Part shown: positions 1 through 15,100 of the stretch, in pieces
Layout: each line of letters begins with the position of its first letter
Numbering within the stretch: position 1 is the first letter of the stretch
DNA from: Sapria himalayana
Lineage: Eukaryota; Streptophyta; Magnoliopsida; Malpighiales; Rafflesiaceae
NCBI GenBank assembly: GCA_029783825.1
Contig: JAREIK010003356.1
Span: forward strand, 1,439,904-1,503,903
DNA: 64,000 nt
Reading direction: 5' to 3'
The notes under the pieces: generated by a model
Seen by the model: the letters and a program-made list of their open reading frames with translations, nothing else
Told to the model about the DNA's origin: nothing
Database searches by the model: none
Position numbers and translations under genes: made by a program

Positions 1-86
1 GGTGCATAGATAGATAAATAGAGTGATAGATAGTAGATAGATATATATAGACAAATAGACAAAGAGATAGATAAATAGATAGACAT

Positions 87-119
<33 letters not shown>

Positions 120-440
120 CAGATAAATAAATAAATAAATGCACAGATAGATAGATAGACATATATATAGATACATATGCATATATATAAATAAATAGAT
201 AGATAGAGAGATAAATAGATTGATAGACATACAAATATGTAATATACATTTTATAGATGGATATATATAATATTATATATCTAATTTATATAGATGGATA
301 TATAATTGATAGAAATATTGATATAAAAAAATAGTTAAATAGTTTGACAGATATGCATATAAATAGTTTATAAATTGATTGATAGACATATAGACCTATA
401 GAGAAATAATAGTTAGATAGATAGACATATAGATAGATAA
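1..440 (-). repeat. GATA-oriented segment of the tetranucleotide satellite
   Basis: The plus strand reads GATA/TAGA units with scattered ATAA, GACA and TATA variants. This is the reverse complement of every other satellite block in the window. The switch to TATC orientation falls at about 435-460. No coding potential: GATA read in triplets hits TAG every four codons. Confidence 0.9.
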
Positions 441-775
441 ACTTTGTCTTTGTATCTATTTATCTAAATATTTCACCTGTCTACCAATCTATTTGTCTAT
501 CTATCTATGTATCTATCAGTCTATCTAACTGTCTATCTTTTTCACTATTTATCTATTTAACTTTTTGTTGATCTATATGTCTATCTATCTATCAATCTAT
601 CCATCTAATAATCTATCAAACATACTTTCTAAATATATGTCTATCTTTCTTTTTATCTATTTATCTATCAAACTATACATCTATCTTATATTTATCTATC
701 TATCTATCTATCTGTCTATCTATCTATCTATTTATCTATCTTTCTTTATATATGTCTGTGAATCTATTTTCAATC

Positions 776-817
<42 letters not shown>

Positions 818-1010
818 ATAAATCAATCAAACTATCTAACAATTAATCAATTTATCTATCTATCTATCTATATATTTGTTTATCTATCTGTATATCTATT
901 TATTTATCTATTTATCTATCTATCAATCTATCTGCCTTTTTTATATCACACTATTTATCTATATACCTATCTATATGTAAATCTCTCTTTGACTTTATAT
1001 GTCTATATTT

Positions 1011-1044
<34 letters not shown>

Positions 1045-1653
1045 ATTTATCTATCTTTCAATTTGTCGATCTATATGTTTATCTATCTATCTATATGTCT
1101 ATCTATCTTTCTATATATTTGTCTATCTATATTTCTATCTATTTGTCTATATATAATATATATATATATTAATATATATATATATATATTATTTGTCTAT
1201 CTATATATATATCTATCTTTCTATCTAGTTGTCTATATATCAATATATCTATTTTTATATTTATTAGTCCTATCTATATGTCTGCCTATCTGTCATCTAA
1301 TTTTTTATATATCTATCAATCTTTTAATAATATTTGTTTCTATTTGTCAAATAATCTCACTGTCTATATGTCTTTATATCTATCTATCTATATATCTTTC
1401 TGTCTATCTATCTTATCTTTCTTTCCATCTATATAGCTGCTGTCTATCTATCTATCTATATATCTATCTGTTTATATTTTTGTCAAAATATCTATAGAGC
1501 TATAGGATTTTATATCTATCTTACTATATGTCTATCATCTATATATCCCTCTTTCATCTTTTTTTCTATCAATCTCTCTACTTTCTAACTATATGTCTAT
1601 TTATCTATTGCCTACTATCTGTTGAGCTATCTATCTATCTATCTATCTAAATT

Positions 1654-1686
<33 letters not shown>

Positions 1687-3400
1687 GTATCTAAAGATCT
1701 ATCTATCTAACTATATATCTATCTTCTGTCTATAATCTATCTATCTTTCTATCTCTATGTCAATCTCTATATCTATCTATTTATGTGTCAATAATCTATC
1801 TATTAATGATGTTATCTATATCTGTCTGTCTATATGTTTGTCTATCTTCTGAGGATCATTCTGTCTATTTATTTATCTATTTAATTATCTTTCTAACTAT
1901 CTACTATTAACCTCTATCTATCAATATGTCTATATATATATATATCTATGTGTTTATTTATATGTATATCCTATTAGTTTATCTATTTATCTATCTATCT
2001 ATGTGGACTATCTATGTTCTTTCTAACTGTTATCAATGTGTTTATTGATATATATATATATAATATATATATATATATATAACTTTCTATATATATATAT
2101 ATATATTTATATCTATATATATGCTATCTATTTGTGGTGTGTATATATATATATACTCTATATATCATAATCAATTTATCTATCTATCTATCTATTTGTT
2201 TTATATATGTATTTTTATCTATCTATTCATCTATCTATATATCTATCTATCTAATGAGATATTATATATATATATTTCTATCTTTCATTCAAATATCTGT
2301 CTTTTTATCTATATATTATTTATCTTTCTTTCTTTTCTTATAATATATAGTATATCTATCTATCTTTCTCTCTATCTATCTATCAATATTTCTCAATCAT
2401 TCTGTCAATCAATATGTCTATCTATAAGTATATATATATCTATCTATCTATATCTTTATATATCTATCTGTCTATTTGTTTATCTATTTGACTATCTATT
2501 TGTCTATTTATCTGTCTTTCTATCTATCTATCTACCTGTCTATTTATATATCTATCTATCTATCTCTCTATCTGTTTATCTTTCTAACTATCTATGGATC
2601 AATATATCTATCTATCTATTGAACTATCAATTTGAATATATATATATATCTCTCTCTATCTATCTATATTTATATCTATCTATTTATCTATATGTATATC
2701 TTTTTGTCTATCTATCTATGAATATGTCTATCAATCTTAATTATATCTATTTATCTATCTAACTTTATGTCTATCTACCCATCTATCAATCTAAATCATC
2801 TATCATCTATATGTTTGTTTTCTATCTATTTGTCTATATATCTATCTTTTTATAAATCTATCTTTATATAAATCAATCTTTTTATCTATTTGTCTATCAA
2901 TTTTCTCTCTATCTATATGTCTATTTATCTGTCTATCTTTGTATCCATCTATTTGTCCACTATTTTTTGATCTATCTATCTTAATGGCTTATCTATCTAT
3001 ATTTCTATATATGTTTCTATCTATATGTCTATATATCTATCTATCTATACATGTATCTATCTATCTATCTATTTGTTTTGCCTATATATATATATATTAT
3101 ATATATATATCTATCTATCTATCTACTATTTATTTGTCTATCTATCTATCTATCTTTATATCTACCGTATATAACTCTATTTTCCTATTTGTCTATATAT
3201 ATATATATATATACATACACATATATATCTATCTATCTATCTTCTATTTGTCTATCTATTTATCTATTTATCAACTGTTTTACACTTTGTCTATCTTTCT
3301 ATCTATATATGTGTCTATCTATTTTGTTTTATAATTATCTATCTGTTTATCTCACTTTCTATTTATTTATCTTTCTATTTATTTATCTTTTCTATCTGAC

Positions 3401-3433
<33 letters not shown>

Positions 3434-6400
3434 TCTATCTATCTATCTATCTAATAATCTTTTTGTTCTGTCGATCTATATATTTGCCTATATATCTATT
3501 AATCTATCTATCTGTCTTTCTATTTATATATATTTACTATTTATCGATTTCTTTATTGGCTATATATCTATATTTCTATCTTCCATCTATCTATCCATCT
3601 ATATATCTATCTATCATAGTGTATTAATCTGTTAATCATTTGTTTATCAATCTATCTATCAATCTATATATCTATCTTTCAATATTTTTATCAAATTCTC
3701 TATTAATTTATCTATCTATCTATCTATATATCTATGTTGCCTATTAGCCTATCTATCTATCTATTTGTCTGTCTGTCACTCTATCAATCTTTATATTTAT
3801 CAATAATCTATCTTTCTATCTATTAATCAGTCTAATCATTCTATCTATGTTTTTATCTATCTGTCTATATATTTGTCTATCTATTTTTCAAACTATTTGT
3901 GTTTATATATGTCTATCTTGTGTGTATCTATCTATGTATCTATTTGTGTATCTATTTGTCTTTCTATTTGCCTATCTATATGTCTATCTATCTATCGTAT
4001 ATGTGTCTTTCAATCAATCAATCTATCTATCTTTCTATCTATCTATCTGTCTGTCTATCTAACTATTTATTTGTCTATCTATCTATCTTTATATTTGTTT
4101 CTCTATCTATCTATCTATCTATCTATCTATTTGTATATCTCACTATTTATCCATATGTATATCTTTTGATATGTATATATATATATATAAGGCTATCTAT
4201 CAAGATAGTTATCTTTCTATCGATCTATATATCTATATGTCTGTACATCTTTCTATCTATTTGTCTATTTATCAATCTATCTATTTGTCTATCTATCTAT
4301 CTATCTATCAACCTATTTATTTGTTTATTTGTCTATCTATCTATCTATCTATCTTTCTAAGTAATAATCTATCTATTTATCTATTTGTATATCTATCTAT
4401 CTATGTATCTATCAATTAATTAACCTATTTGTCTATCTATCCATTTCTCTATCTATCTTTCTTTTTATCTATCTATCTTTCTATGTATATATCTAGTTAT
4501 TCCATCTATCAAATCTATTCTATCAACTCGTCTATCAATTTGTCTATCAATCTATCTATTAATATGTCTATGAATCTTCTATCATCTAGCCTATCTATTT
4601 GTCTAACTAGTTAACTACTATCTATGCATTTATTTCTCTATCTATTTATGTGTCTATCTATCTTTCTGTCTATCTATGTATGTATATATCTATATTTCGA
4701 TATTTTTGTCTAACTATCTGTCTATCTATTTGTATTAATATCTATATATTATTTGTCGTCTATAGTCAATCTATCTAATAATCTTTTAATATATCTTTCA
4801 AATAATCTGAAAATTATCTGTGTATCAATTTGTCTATCTATTTGTCTATCTATCATTTTATTTATCTATGTATCTATCCATCGTACTATCTATGTTCCTA
4901 TCTCATGGCTATCGAACTATCAAGATATATGTATATCTATGTTCTAATCATTCTATTTAGGTGTCTATATATCTATCTTTATTTAAATCTATCTTCCTTT
5001 TATCTATCTATCTATATGTCTATCTATCTATCTATATAAATGTGTATCTTTTTCTCTATCTATATGTCTATATATCTATCTATTTTAATATCTATCTATC
5101 TATCTATTTGTCTATCTAACTATTGATTATATATATATATCTCTCTAACTATCTATCTATCTGTCTATCTATCTATCTATCTATCTGTTTATCTATCATT
5201 CTCTCTATCAATTAGTTTATCAATATATTTATCAATCTTTCTATCAATCAATTTATCAATGTTTCTATCAATCTATCTTTCAATCTATTTATCTTTTTGT
5301 CTATCTATTTATCTATCAATCTATCTATCACTCAGTCTATAAATTTTTCTATCAATATATTTATCATGTTATTTATCAATTTATCTATAAATTTATCTAT
5401 CAATCTATTTGTGTATCTTTTCGTCTAATTATTTGTATATCTATATGTCTATCTATCTGTCAATCTATGTATCTTTCTATCTATCTATATTTCTATCTAT
5501 CTATTTAACTATCTATCTATCTATCTATCTGTATTTATATCTATGTCTCTATCTATCTATATATCTATTTATCTATCTTTCTATTTTTATGTCAATCAAT
5601 CAATGAATCAATCAATCTATCTATATATCTATCTATCTATTTGTCTATCTATCTATTTATTTATCAATCTATCTAACTATTTATCTGGATATCTACCTAC
5701 CTACCTACATACCTACCTATCTATCTAACTATCTATTTGTCTATATATCTTACAATTTATTTCTCTTTATATCTATCTATTGATTGATTTGTCTGTCAAT
5801 CTATATGTCTATCTATCTCTGTATCTTTGTTTCTTTTTATCTATCTATCTATTTATTTATTTAATTGTCTATATATTTGAATATCTATCTATAAATTTAT
5901 TTATTTGTGTATCTATCTAAGTATCTATTTGTATATCAATCTATCAATCTATCTATATCTTTATCTATTTATCTGTGTCTATTGATGGGCATCTCTATGT
6001 GTCTATTTATATTATTATCTATCTGACTATATTTCTGTCTATCTATATTTCTATCTATCTATATTTCTATCTATCTATCTACCTATCTATATAACTATTT
6101 ATATGTCTATCTATCTATGTATTTATCTATCAATCTATATGTCTATCTATTTATCTATCTATCTTTATTACTATCAATCTGTCTATATATATATATATCT
6201 ATTAATCTATTTGAGTATCTATTTGTCTATCTATCTATATATCTATCTATCTCTTTATATATATATATATATATATACACATGTCTATCTATTTGTCTAT
6301 CAATATTTCGATTTATTTACCTATCTGTATCTCTATCTATATGTGTATCTATCTACCTACATACCTATCTATCTATCTATATATATCTCTTTTTGTATAT

Positions 6401-6441
6401 CTATTTCTCTCTCTATCTATCTATCTTATAATCTATTTGTA

Positions 6442-6472
<31 letters not shown>

Positions 6473-6489
6473 CTATCTATCTAACTATA

Positions 6490-6521
<32 letters not shown>

Positions 6522-9500
6522 ATATATATATATTATATATCAATTGTATCTATTGAGTTTATCGATTGATATATAGATATAGATATATATATATAATATA
6601 TATACTTTCAATCGTTCTATATAGCTATCTATTTATTTATCGATCTTTCATCTATCTATGTGTCTATCTATCTGTCTTCTTGTTGTCTATATATTTGTCT
6701 ATCTATCTTTCTACATGTCTATTGGTTTGTCTATTATATATATATATATATATATACTTTCTATCGTCAATCTCTCTATCTGTCTATCTATCTGTCTAGC
6801 TATCTTCTATCTGTCTATCTCTTTGTCTATCTGTCTATCTCTCTGTCTATCTATCATTCTTTCTATATGCCTTTTTATATATCTATCTTTCTATCAATCT
6901 ATATATCTCTCTATCATTCTATCTATCTATTGATATATATATATATTTGTCTATCTATCTGCCTATCTATTTGTCTAGCTATTTGTCTATCTATTTGAAT
7001 ATCTATTTGTCTAGCTAACAGCCTATCTATCTATCTATCATTCTATCTATCTTTTATTATCTCTATATATCTGTTTATCCACCTGTCTTCTAGTAATCAA
7101 TCTATTTATCTGTATATTTGTCTATTTATATGTAAATTAATTTGTATATCGATCTATTTTTTAATAATCTGACTATTTATCTCTTAATCTATTTGTACAT
7201 CCATCTATCTATCTATCTATATGTCTGTCTATCTGATATATCTATGTATTTATTTGTTTCGGTATCTGTCTATCTATCTGTGTATTTATCTGTGTATCTA
7301 TCTATCTATCTATAAATGTCTCAATATTTCTATCAATTTCTCATTTAATCTTTCTATGTATTTGCTTATAAATTTTTCTATCAATTTTTCTTTGAATCTA
7401 TCTATCAATATGTCTTTAAATTTGTCTCTATATATGGTATTATAACAGTCTATCTAAATATCTATCTATCTATCTATATGTCTATTTGTTGGTCTATCTT
7501 TTTGTATATAAATTTATCTATCAATCTATCAATCTATTCGTCTACTTATTTTTCTATCTATCTGTATTATTTATAAGTCCATTTATTTATCTATATATCT
7601 ATTTATTCATCTATCTATTTTTATATCTATCTATCTATATGCTATCTATCTATCTATCTATATATTTAATTATCTGACTATTTATCTATCTATCTCTATA
7701 TTTAATTATCTTTCTATCTATCTATATATTTATCCATCTATCTATCTATGTATCAATATATCTATGTATCAATCTATCTATGTATTTGTTTATCTATATA
7801 TATCTATCTATCTATGTATCTGACTATCTATTTGTCTATTTATTGTCTATCTATTTGCCTATCTATCTATATATCTATCTTTCTTTCTATCTAACTAACA
7901 TCTATCTATCTATATGTCTATCTATTTGTATATCTGCATGCCTACGTAATTGTCTGACTACCTGCCTGCCTGCCTAACTATCTATCTATCTATTTATCTA
8001 TATTTCTATCATTTTATTTATCTATCCATCTATTTATTTATCTTTTATCTATAACATAAAATATCTATCTCCTTGTCTATCTATTTGACTATTATTTTTC
8101 TATATATTTTCTATCTATTTTTCTATCTATTTTTCTATCTATCTATCTATATATCTGTCTATCTATCTATCTTCTATCTGTCTGTCTATCTTTTATATAT
8201 TAATCAATCTATCTGCCTATATACCTATCTATCTCTCTCTCTCTCCTCTCAATTTATTTGTTTATCTATATGTTTCTCTATTTCTTTATAGATATGTCTA
8301 TATATCTATTCTAAATAGTGTTTTATCTATCTATCTATATATCTGTCTATATATTTATCTATCTATCTAGTTATGTATCTGTATATCTATCATAATAATT
8401 AGGTATCGTTCTGTCTATCTATATCACATCTATCTATATATCATTTTCTATTTATCTATCTATCTATTTATCTATATAGGTGTTTTGTCTATCTATCTTT
8501 TGACTATAAATATATTTGTTTGGCCTATCTATCTATCATTCTTTCTAACTATATATCAATCTATCTATCTATAAATTTATCATTCTATATATTTATCTAT
8601 CAACAAATCTATCTTTCTATATATCTATCTGTCTGTCTATCTGTCTATGTATCTGTGAATATATCTAACTATCAATCTCTCTTTATATCTCTCTATCTAA
8701 CTATTATGTGTCTATCTAATATTCTATCTATCCTTCTATCTATCTATCTAATAAGCTTTCAATCTATATATCTTTCTATCAATCCATCTATCTATCAATC
8801 TATGTTTCTATCTATCTATCTATCTATCTGTCTGTCTGTCTGTCTATTTATTTGTGTATCTAAATGTATATTTTTTGACTATCTATATGTCAATCTATCT
8901 ATTTATCTTTCTTTCTATCTTATGTCTCTATCTATATAAATATCTATCTCTTGATCTTTCTATCTATCATTCTATTTATCTATATATCTATATGTCGATA
9001 TATCTGTCAATCTATTTGTCTATTAATCTTAATAATAATCTTTCGATCTATCTGTCTATCTATCTGTCTATCTATCGGTCTATCAATTTTTCTATTAATC
9101 TATCTTCAATCTGTCCATCAACCTTTCTATCAATATGTAAATCAATTAGACTATCAATCTATTTATCAATCTATCTATCAATCTGTCTTTCTATATATAT
9201 ATATCTATCTATCTATCTCTCAATTAATCTATTTGTATATCCTTTTATATATCTAACCTTCTATCTATCTATCTATCTAATAATCTATCAATCTATCTAT
9301 ATATCTATCATCAAATCAATCAGTCTATCAATTATTCTATCTATCTTTATATCTATATGACTTTTTTCTATATATCTGTCTGTTCACATCTGTATCTTTC
9401 TATCATTTTGTCTATGAATCTATCTATTAATTTATTTATTTTTTTGTATATCAATGTTTCTATATGTTTTTCTAATTGTGTATTTGTATGTCTATATATT

Positions 9501-9815
9501 TATTTATTTATATCTCTATCTATATGCCGATCTAAAAGACTATATATTTGTGAATCTAACGATCTAATAATCTATGTATATATTTATATAATAATCTTAC
9601 TATCTATATATCTATCTATCTACCTACCTAACTATCTATTTATTTTCTATTTGTTTATTGATTTGTATACCAATCAATCTATCTGTCTGTCTATCTTTCT
9701 GTCTATCAATTTGTCAATCAATTTTTCTATCAATCTATGTATCAAACTTTCGATCAATCAGCCTATAAAATATTTTTATCAATCTGTCTATCTATCTATT
9801 TATCTATCTGTCTAG

Positions 9816-9853
<38 letters not shown>

Positions 9854-9968
9854 TTATTTATTTATTTATTTGTCTTTCAATATATCAATCTAACTTTATA
9901 CCTATCTATCTATCTATTTATCTGTCTCCCTAGCTATCTATATATCTATCTATTTATTTATCTATAGT

Positions 9969-10011
<43 letters not shown>

Positions 10012-10409
10012 ATCTATCTATGTGTCTATCTTGTTATCTATCTATCATTCTATCTATCTATCAATCTAAGTCTATATCTATCTTAAGTACTTATCTATGA
10101 ATTTGTCTATTTATTTGTCTTACTATTTGCCAATCTATATATCTCTATGCCTATCTATCTATTTATATATTTTTCTATCTATCTATCTATCTGTATATCT
10201 ATGTATCTATCTGTCTATCTATTCGTTTATCTATCTGTCTATCTATCTTTCTATCGTTCTGTCTATCTTTTCTATCTATCTGTCTATCTTTCTATCTATC
10301 TATCTGTCTATCTTTATGTCTATCTATCTGCCTGTCAATTTGTCTATCTATCTGTCTATCTATTTGTTTATCTATATGTTTGTCTATCTATCTATATTTT
10401 ATTCTATTA

Positions 10410-10449
<40 letters not shown>

Positions 10450-10602
10450 ATCTATATTTCTATCTCTATGTTTATCTATTTGTCTATCTATCTATCATTC
10501 TATATATCTATATATATATATCTATCTATCTATCTATTTGTCTAACTATATGTCTATTTTTTTGGTTATCTTTATGTTTATCTTTCTATGTATCTATCTA
10601 TC
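441..10602 (+). repeat. Degenerate TATC satellite, block A
   Basis: About 10 kb of CTAT/TATC tetranucleotides with frequent variants (TGTC, TTTC, AATC, CTAC, TCTG). Perfect runs rarely exceed ten units. Short (TA)n islands are interspersed, for example near 785-812, 1013-1040, 2048-2105, 3402-3425, 6490-6600, 9818-9850 and 9970-10008. CTAC/CTGC-rich patches occur near 5692-5720 and 7937-7977. The long plus-strand open frames here encode only Leu-Ser-Ile-Tyr-like repeats. They arise because TATC repeats contain no stop codon in any plus frame, so I call no gene. The block ends at the poly(A) junction of LINE copy 1. Confidence 0.95.
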
Positions 10603-10611
10603 TTTTTTTTT

Positions 10612-12171
10612 AAAAAAGGAGTTTATTAATAATAACCCTCTCTTTTGGTGGAGGAATACCATTTTTTACAAACTAAAATCTACCCATTCCCCACTTACAA
10701 CCTTGACCCTTAACCTTAAAATTAAAAACTCAAAATTACTATTCCTCTATTCTTGAGAATAATTTGCAATGGATGCACTTATATGAGCTTAGCTATAAAT
10801 TTCTTGTATCTAGCTTTAACCCTCCTTGATATGATCTTTGAAATCCACTTGAGCTTCTGCTACTTCATTGGGTTTCCATAATTCCTACCCTCCTAGCCTC
10901 CTGGTTTATGTTTATTCTATGTTGACATTCCTGATTTCCTGCAAAACAAAGCAACATATCTACATACTCATTCATTCATCCTGTTTACCTTATGGCTGCT
11001 CTTCCTTCTTGCCTTTGAAGTTATCGTTTACACTTTTAACTTCTTTTGATCCAGCTTGATAAAACTAGCAAATTACTCCAAGTGATTTTTTCTGCACTTT
11101 ATCTTATCTCCAATTCCACTTACATCATGCCCCTTTAGACCTTCATAAACTGAATCCTTCAGCTTTAGAGAGCTGCTGGACCATCCTCCTAGTCTAGACA
11201 CTTACAAACCCAATAAATCTATAAACTACCGTAAATTAACACATGACTCTTCACAACATTCACACATAACCACTTAACCTAAACATTAAAACCATAACAA
11301 AACCATGACTAAGACTCCAACAATTCCAGTAGCTGCTGGATTTTCTGGATGTATTTGGGACTTCTCTTCTAAGAAAAGAGGAATAACAGAATAGTATTCT
11401 AACAACCAATATCTTACCTTACCCTATTCCTTTAGCCTCCATAATGTTCTTACCTGTTTACTTGTAAAATAAATAAGCAAAATAGCGCAAACAGCACACT
11501 GAATACTTAGGCTTCTTACCATTTTTCCCTTTTTAATTATTCACCTCAGTTTCTGTTAATCTCCTTCAGGACCAGGGAGATTTTAAGATAAGTGTCTCTT
11601 ATCTTTTCCATTCCCTCCTCTTTCTGTCTTATGAGGTGAACCCAGTGGTTATATTTGTCTCAGCAGCGGGAGTACTCCTGACAGCAACAGGGGGCAGCAA
11701 CAGACAGTAACTATCTCTCCTTTCCCCTGTGCGTCTGGCTCAAATCTTCACGAGATTCTAGCCTTCTTCCTTCGTCGTGAATTTACTGATGATCCTAGAA
11801 CAAAACCAAAGAGAAAACAAAGAAACAACAATTGTGCTTACCAGAACTTTACACCCTACTACCCTTATTCTTGATTAAACTAATACAACATATGTCAATT
11901 TTTAATGATTACTCCCCCTTAGCATACTGCAAGGAAAAGACAGAATATATATTGTCCTGTAAAGAAAATCAAAATACAACCTTTCTGCAGAGATTATCGA
12001 CTTCTGCCAAAATGCGGAATTAGCAGATGTTTTGAATATGCAGAAATTCTAAATTACATACATATTATTTTAACAACCATTCGGTATAGCTATGTACCAT
12101 TCTGCCAAAATGTAAAATTGATATATACTACAATGGGATCTCCTTCATATATATCAATTTAACTCCATCTG
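10612..12171 (-). other. 3' untranslated region of LINE copy 1
   Basis: Non-repetitive, with no convincing open frame. The terminal ~60 bp (10620-10680) closely match the terminal region of copy 2 (52655-52720). They share the block ACCCTCTCTTTTGG/AGCCCTCTCTTTTGG followed by a GAATACCATTTTT block. Such a conserved 3' end is where a LINE reverse transcriptase would be expected to recognise its RNA; that role is inference. Confidence 0.75.
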
Positions 12172-15100
12172 TCATATCTTCATGGTCTGTTTTTTTGTTC
12201 TTATATAAGGAAAACCCATTTTAACTAGACAAGCAATTCCCTTTAGTTTATTTGGCATGAATTTCTCATTATAATCTATATTTCCTCTGGTGGTGCCTAT
12301 TTTAGATAGACAATCCACTAGATTATTGGCTTCTCTATATATATGTATTATTGAGGCCTTTAGTTCTTCCAGAAGATTAAGAATAACTTCTAGATCCTTT
12401 TCATACCTCCATAATATATTCTTATTTATTACCGTATCAATTAGTAATTTTGAGTCTACCTGAACTATAATGTTTTTAAAATTTAGCTGCTTACATATCT
12501 CTAACCCTGATTTTAATGCTCTAATTTCTGATTCTAACGCCGAGGATGCCCTACTAGCTCTAGTAAATGCTCTTTGTACTGTCCCTGTATGATCTCTTAT
12601 TACCCCGCCTCCTCCTGCTATTCCAGTGTCCCTGCTAAAACTCCCATTCGTATTAAGTGAAAGTTTACCAACCGGCGGAGCATTCCACTATAAACATTTA
12701 GCCCATTGCTATTTTATCACTTTGTATGTGAGATCCCATTCATTCTCAAGCTTCTTTTCTTGTTCCAAATCCTGTATTACTATCGATTTTTTTATTGTTA
12801 TATTATATATTTCCTTTTTAATATCTTTTATAATTTCTGTTAAGTTCATCCTTATATTTTCATATTTACTTTTGTTTCTAGATTTCCAAATGCACCAGAT
12901 AATTAGATGCGGCAGTTTCTGACTGAGCCATTTCCTGGCGGGGCTTTTCATGTTTACTTTTCCCCATTTTTAACTTTATCTATTAATCCATCTTCTATTT
13001 TACATATTCTTTTTTTTCCTTCCATCTCTCTCCATATTTCTGCTGCAATGGGACAATTCGAGAGCAAGTGATCTGTTGTTTCAACCGCTTGAGAAGAGCA
13101 TTCGCATCTTGAAGCCATGTTTATCCCTTTCTTTTGTACATTTCTATCTACCGGTATGGCGTTCAATAATGCCTTCCATGTGAAGGAGCGCATTTTTTGC
13201 GGAACATTTTCTTGCCATACCCATTTAAATAGAGTTTGTACCGGTTTTTTCTTTCTAACCAAATCTTTTGCCGATTTGAGAGAAAAGTTTCTTTGTGGTG
13301 TTAACGTCCATTTCCAGCCACTCTTTTTTAGTATAGAGTGTGAGTCTACTATCTCTTTTTGTTTTTCCATTGACTTCCAACTGTACGAAGCTTTCTTAGA
13401 GGTCTTATTTTTATTATCTAAATATTTTACCCGCATATATTTAGCCCATAGATTATCACTTTCTTTAAGACTCCACCAGCTTTTACAGTCCCAGGCAGCT
13501 GCCGAGTCCTGAAGGCTCATAAGACCTAAGCCTGCTTCCTCTTTCGGATAACAGATACTTTTCCAGTCCTTCCAGTGTAGTTTATTTCTGCCTTGTTTTT
13601 TACCCCATAAGAAGTTTGCCATTTCAGATTCGAGTTTTTTAATAAATTTTTTTGGGGGATGTATCATTGATAAAATGTGTGTGAATGTGCTTTGTAATAC
13701 ATGTGAAAGCAACGTAATTCTCCCCCCAAATCCAGGGAGCTCTTCTTTCCATCCTGCTATTTTCTTTCTTAATTTATCTTGAAGGTAAGTTAGATATTCT
13801 TCCGTCAACCTCCCCTCATATATCGGACAACCTAGATACATTAATGCCCCTTTAATTTCCGCGAAACCTATGATGTTTTTTATTTTATCTACTAACTTTG
13901 GTTTTGCATTTTTTGCAAGCATAAGCTGACATTTACTTTTATTAACCATTTGTCCTGTTTATTTTTCGAATATTTGCAGAAGATCCATAAGATTCATTAA
14001 TGACTTTGTGCTAGCATTAGTAAATATTATAAATTCATCTGCGTAGGCTAAACAACCTATTCTGGGTGTATTCCTTGGTTGTCTGAATGACATTATTTTA
14101 CCTTCTGATATTTTCTTGTTCAAGTTTCGTATTAAAAGTTCTATATATATATCAAAAAGAAGGGGGGATAACGGATCCCCTTGCCTTAGACTTTTATTTG
14201 GTTTAAATTCCTCACTTAACTTACCATTTACCAGGACTCTTACCCAGGTGCTTGAAATACATCTATAAATTAAATCTATGGTCAGCTCAGAGAAGCCAAA
14301 ACTTCTTAACACAAAGCAAAGGGTATCCCATTCTACTCTATCGAAGGCTTTCGATAGATCTAGTTTGACCACTAAGTTTTTTCCTCTAGCTTTACCACCT
14401 ATTTCTTTCATCATTTCTGATGCAAGTTTTATATTATCAATCATTAATCTATTTTTAACAAATCCAGTTTGTTCCTGAGATATTATAGTAGGTAAAATTA
14501 AGCTTAGCCTGTTTTGTAATATTTTGGCCAATATTTTATACATAGCATTACATAAACTTATTGGTCTATAATCCTCACATTTCTGTGGTGATTCTTTTTT
14601 AGGAATTAGTACTATATAAGATTTTGCCCATGATTTTGGGATTTCCGCCCCTACAAAAAAACTTACAATTGCAGGGACTAGCTCCATTTTAATCGTGTTC
14701 CAGTTTATCTGATAAAAATAATTGTTCCAGCCATCAGGTCCTGCAGCACTATCTTTATCCAGGCTAAAGACAGCTTCTTTGACTTCTGGTTCTTCTGGGA
14801 TCGATTCCATTAATTGATTTTGAGCTTCCGTAATGGTCATCCTAATCTCTTGCATTAGAGAATTATCTGTCCTACTTGACTGACTACATAGATAATTTTC
14901 AAAGAAATTTTTAAAGAGAGCACCTATTTCCTTTTCCTCTTCTACCCATTTCCCTTCTTTATTTATTAGACATTTAATTTTATTTTTTTGAGATTTTATT
15001 TTAGACATATTATAATAAAATTTAGTATTGCGATCCCCATCCTTTAACCATTTTATTTTTGCTCGTTGTTTCCAATAAATTTCTTCCATGTGTAATTTCA

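Noticed and set aside
565..10756. Dozens of long open frames with Leu-Ser-Ile-Tyr repeats, here and in the other satellite blocks, some over 200 codons
   Set aside because: TATC repeats contain no stop in any plus frame and read as a four-residue cycle. Overlapping frames are open at once, there is no domain, and the opposite strand is full of TAG.
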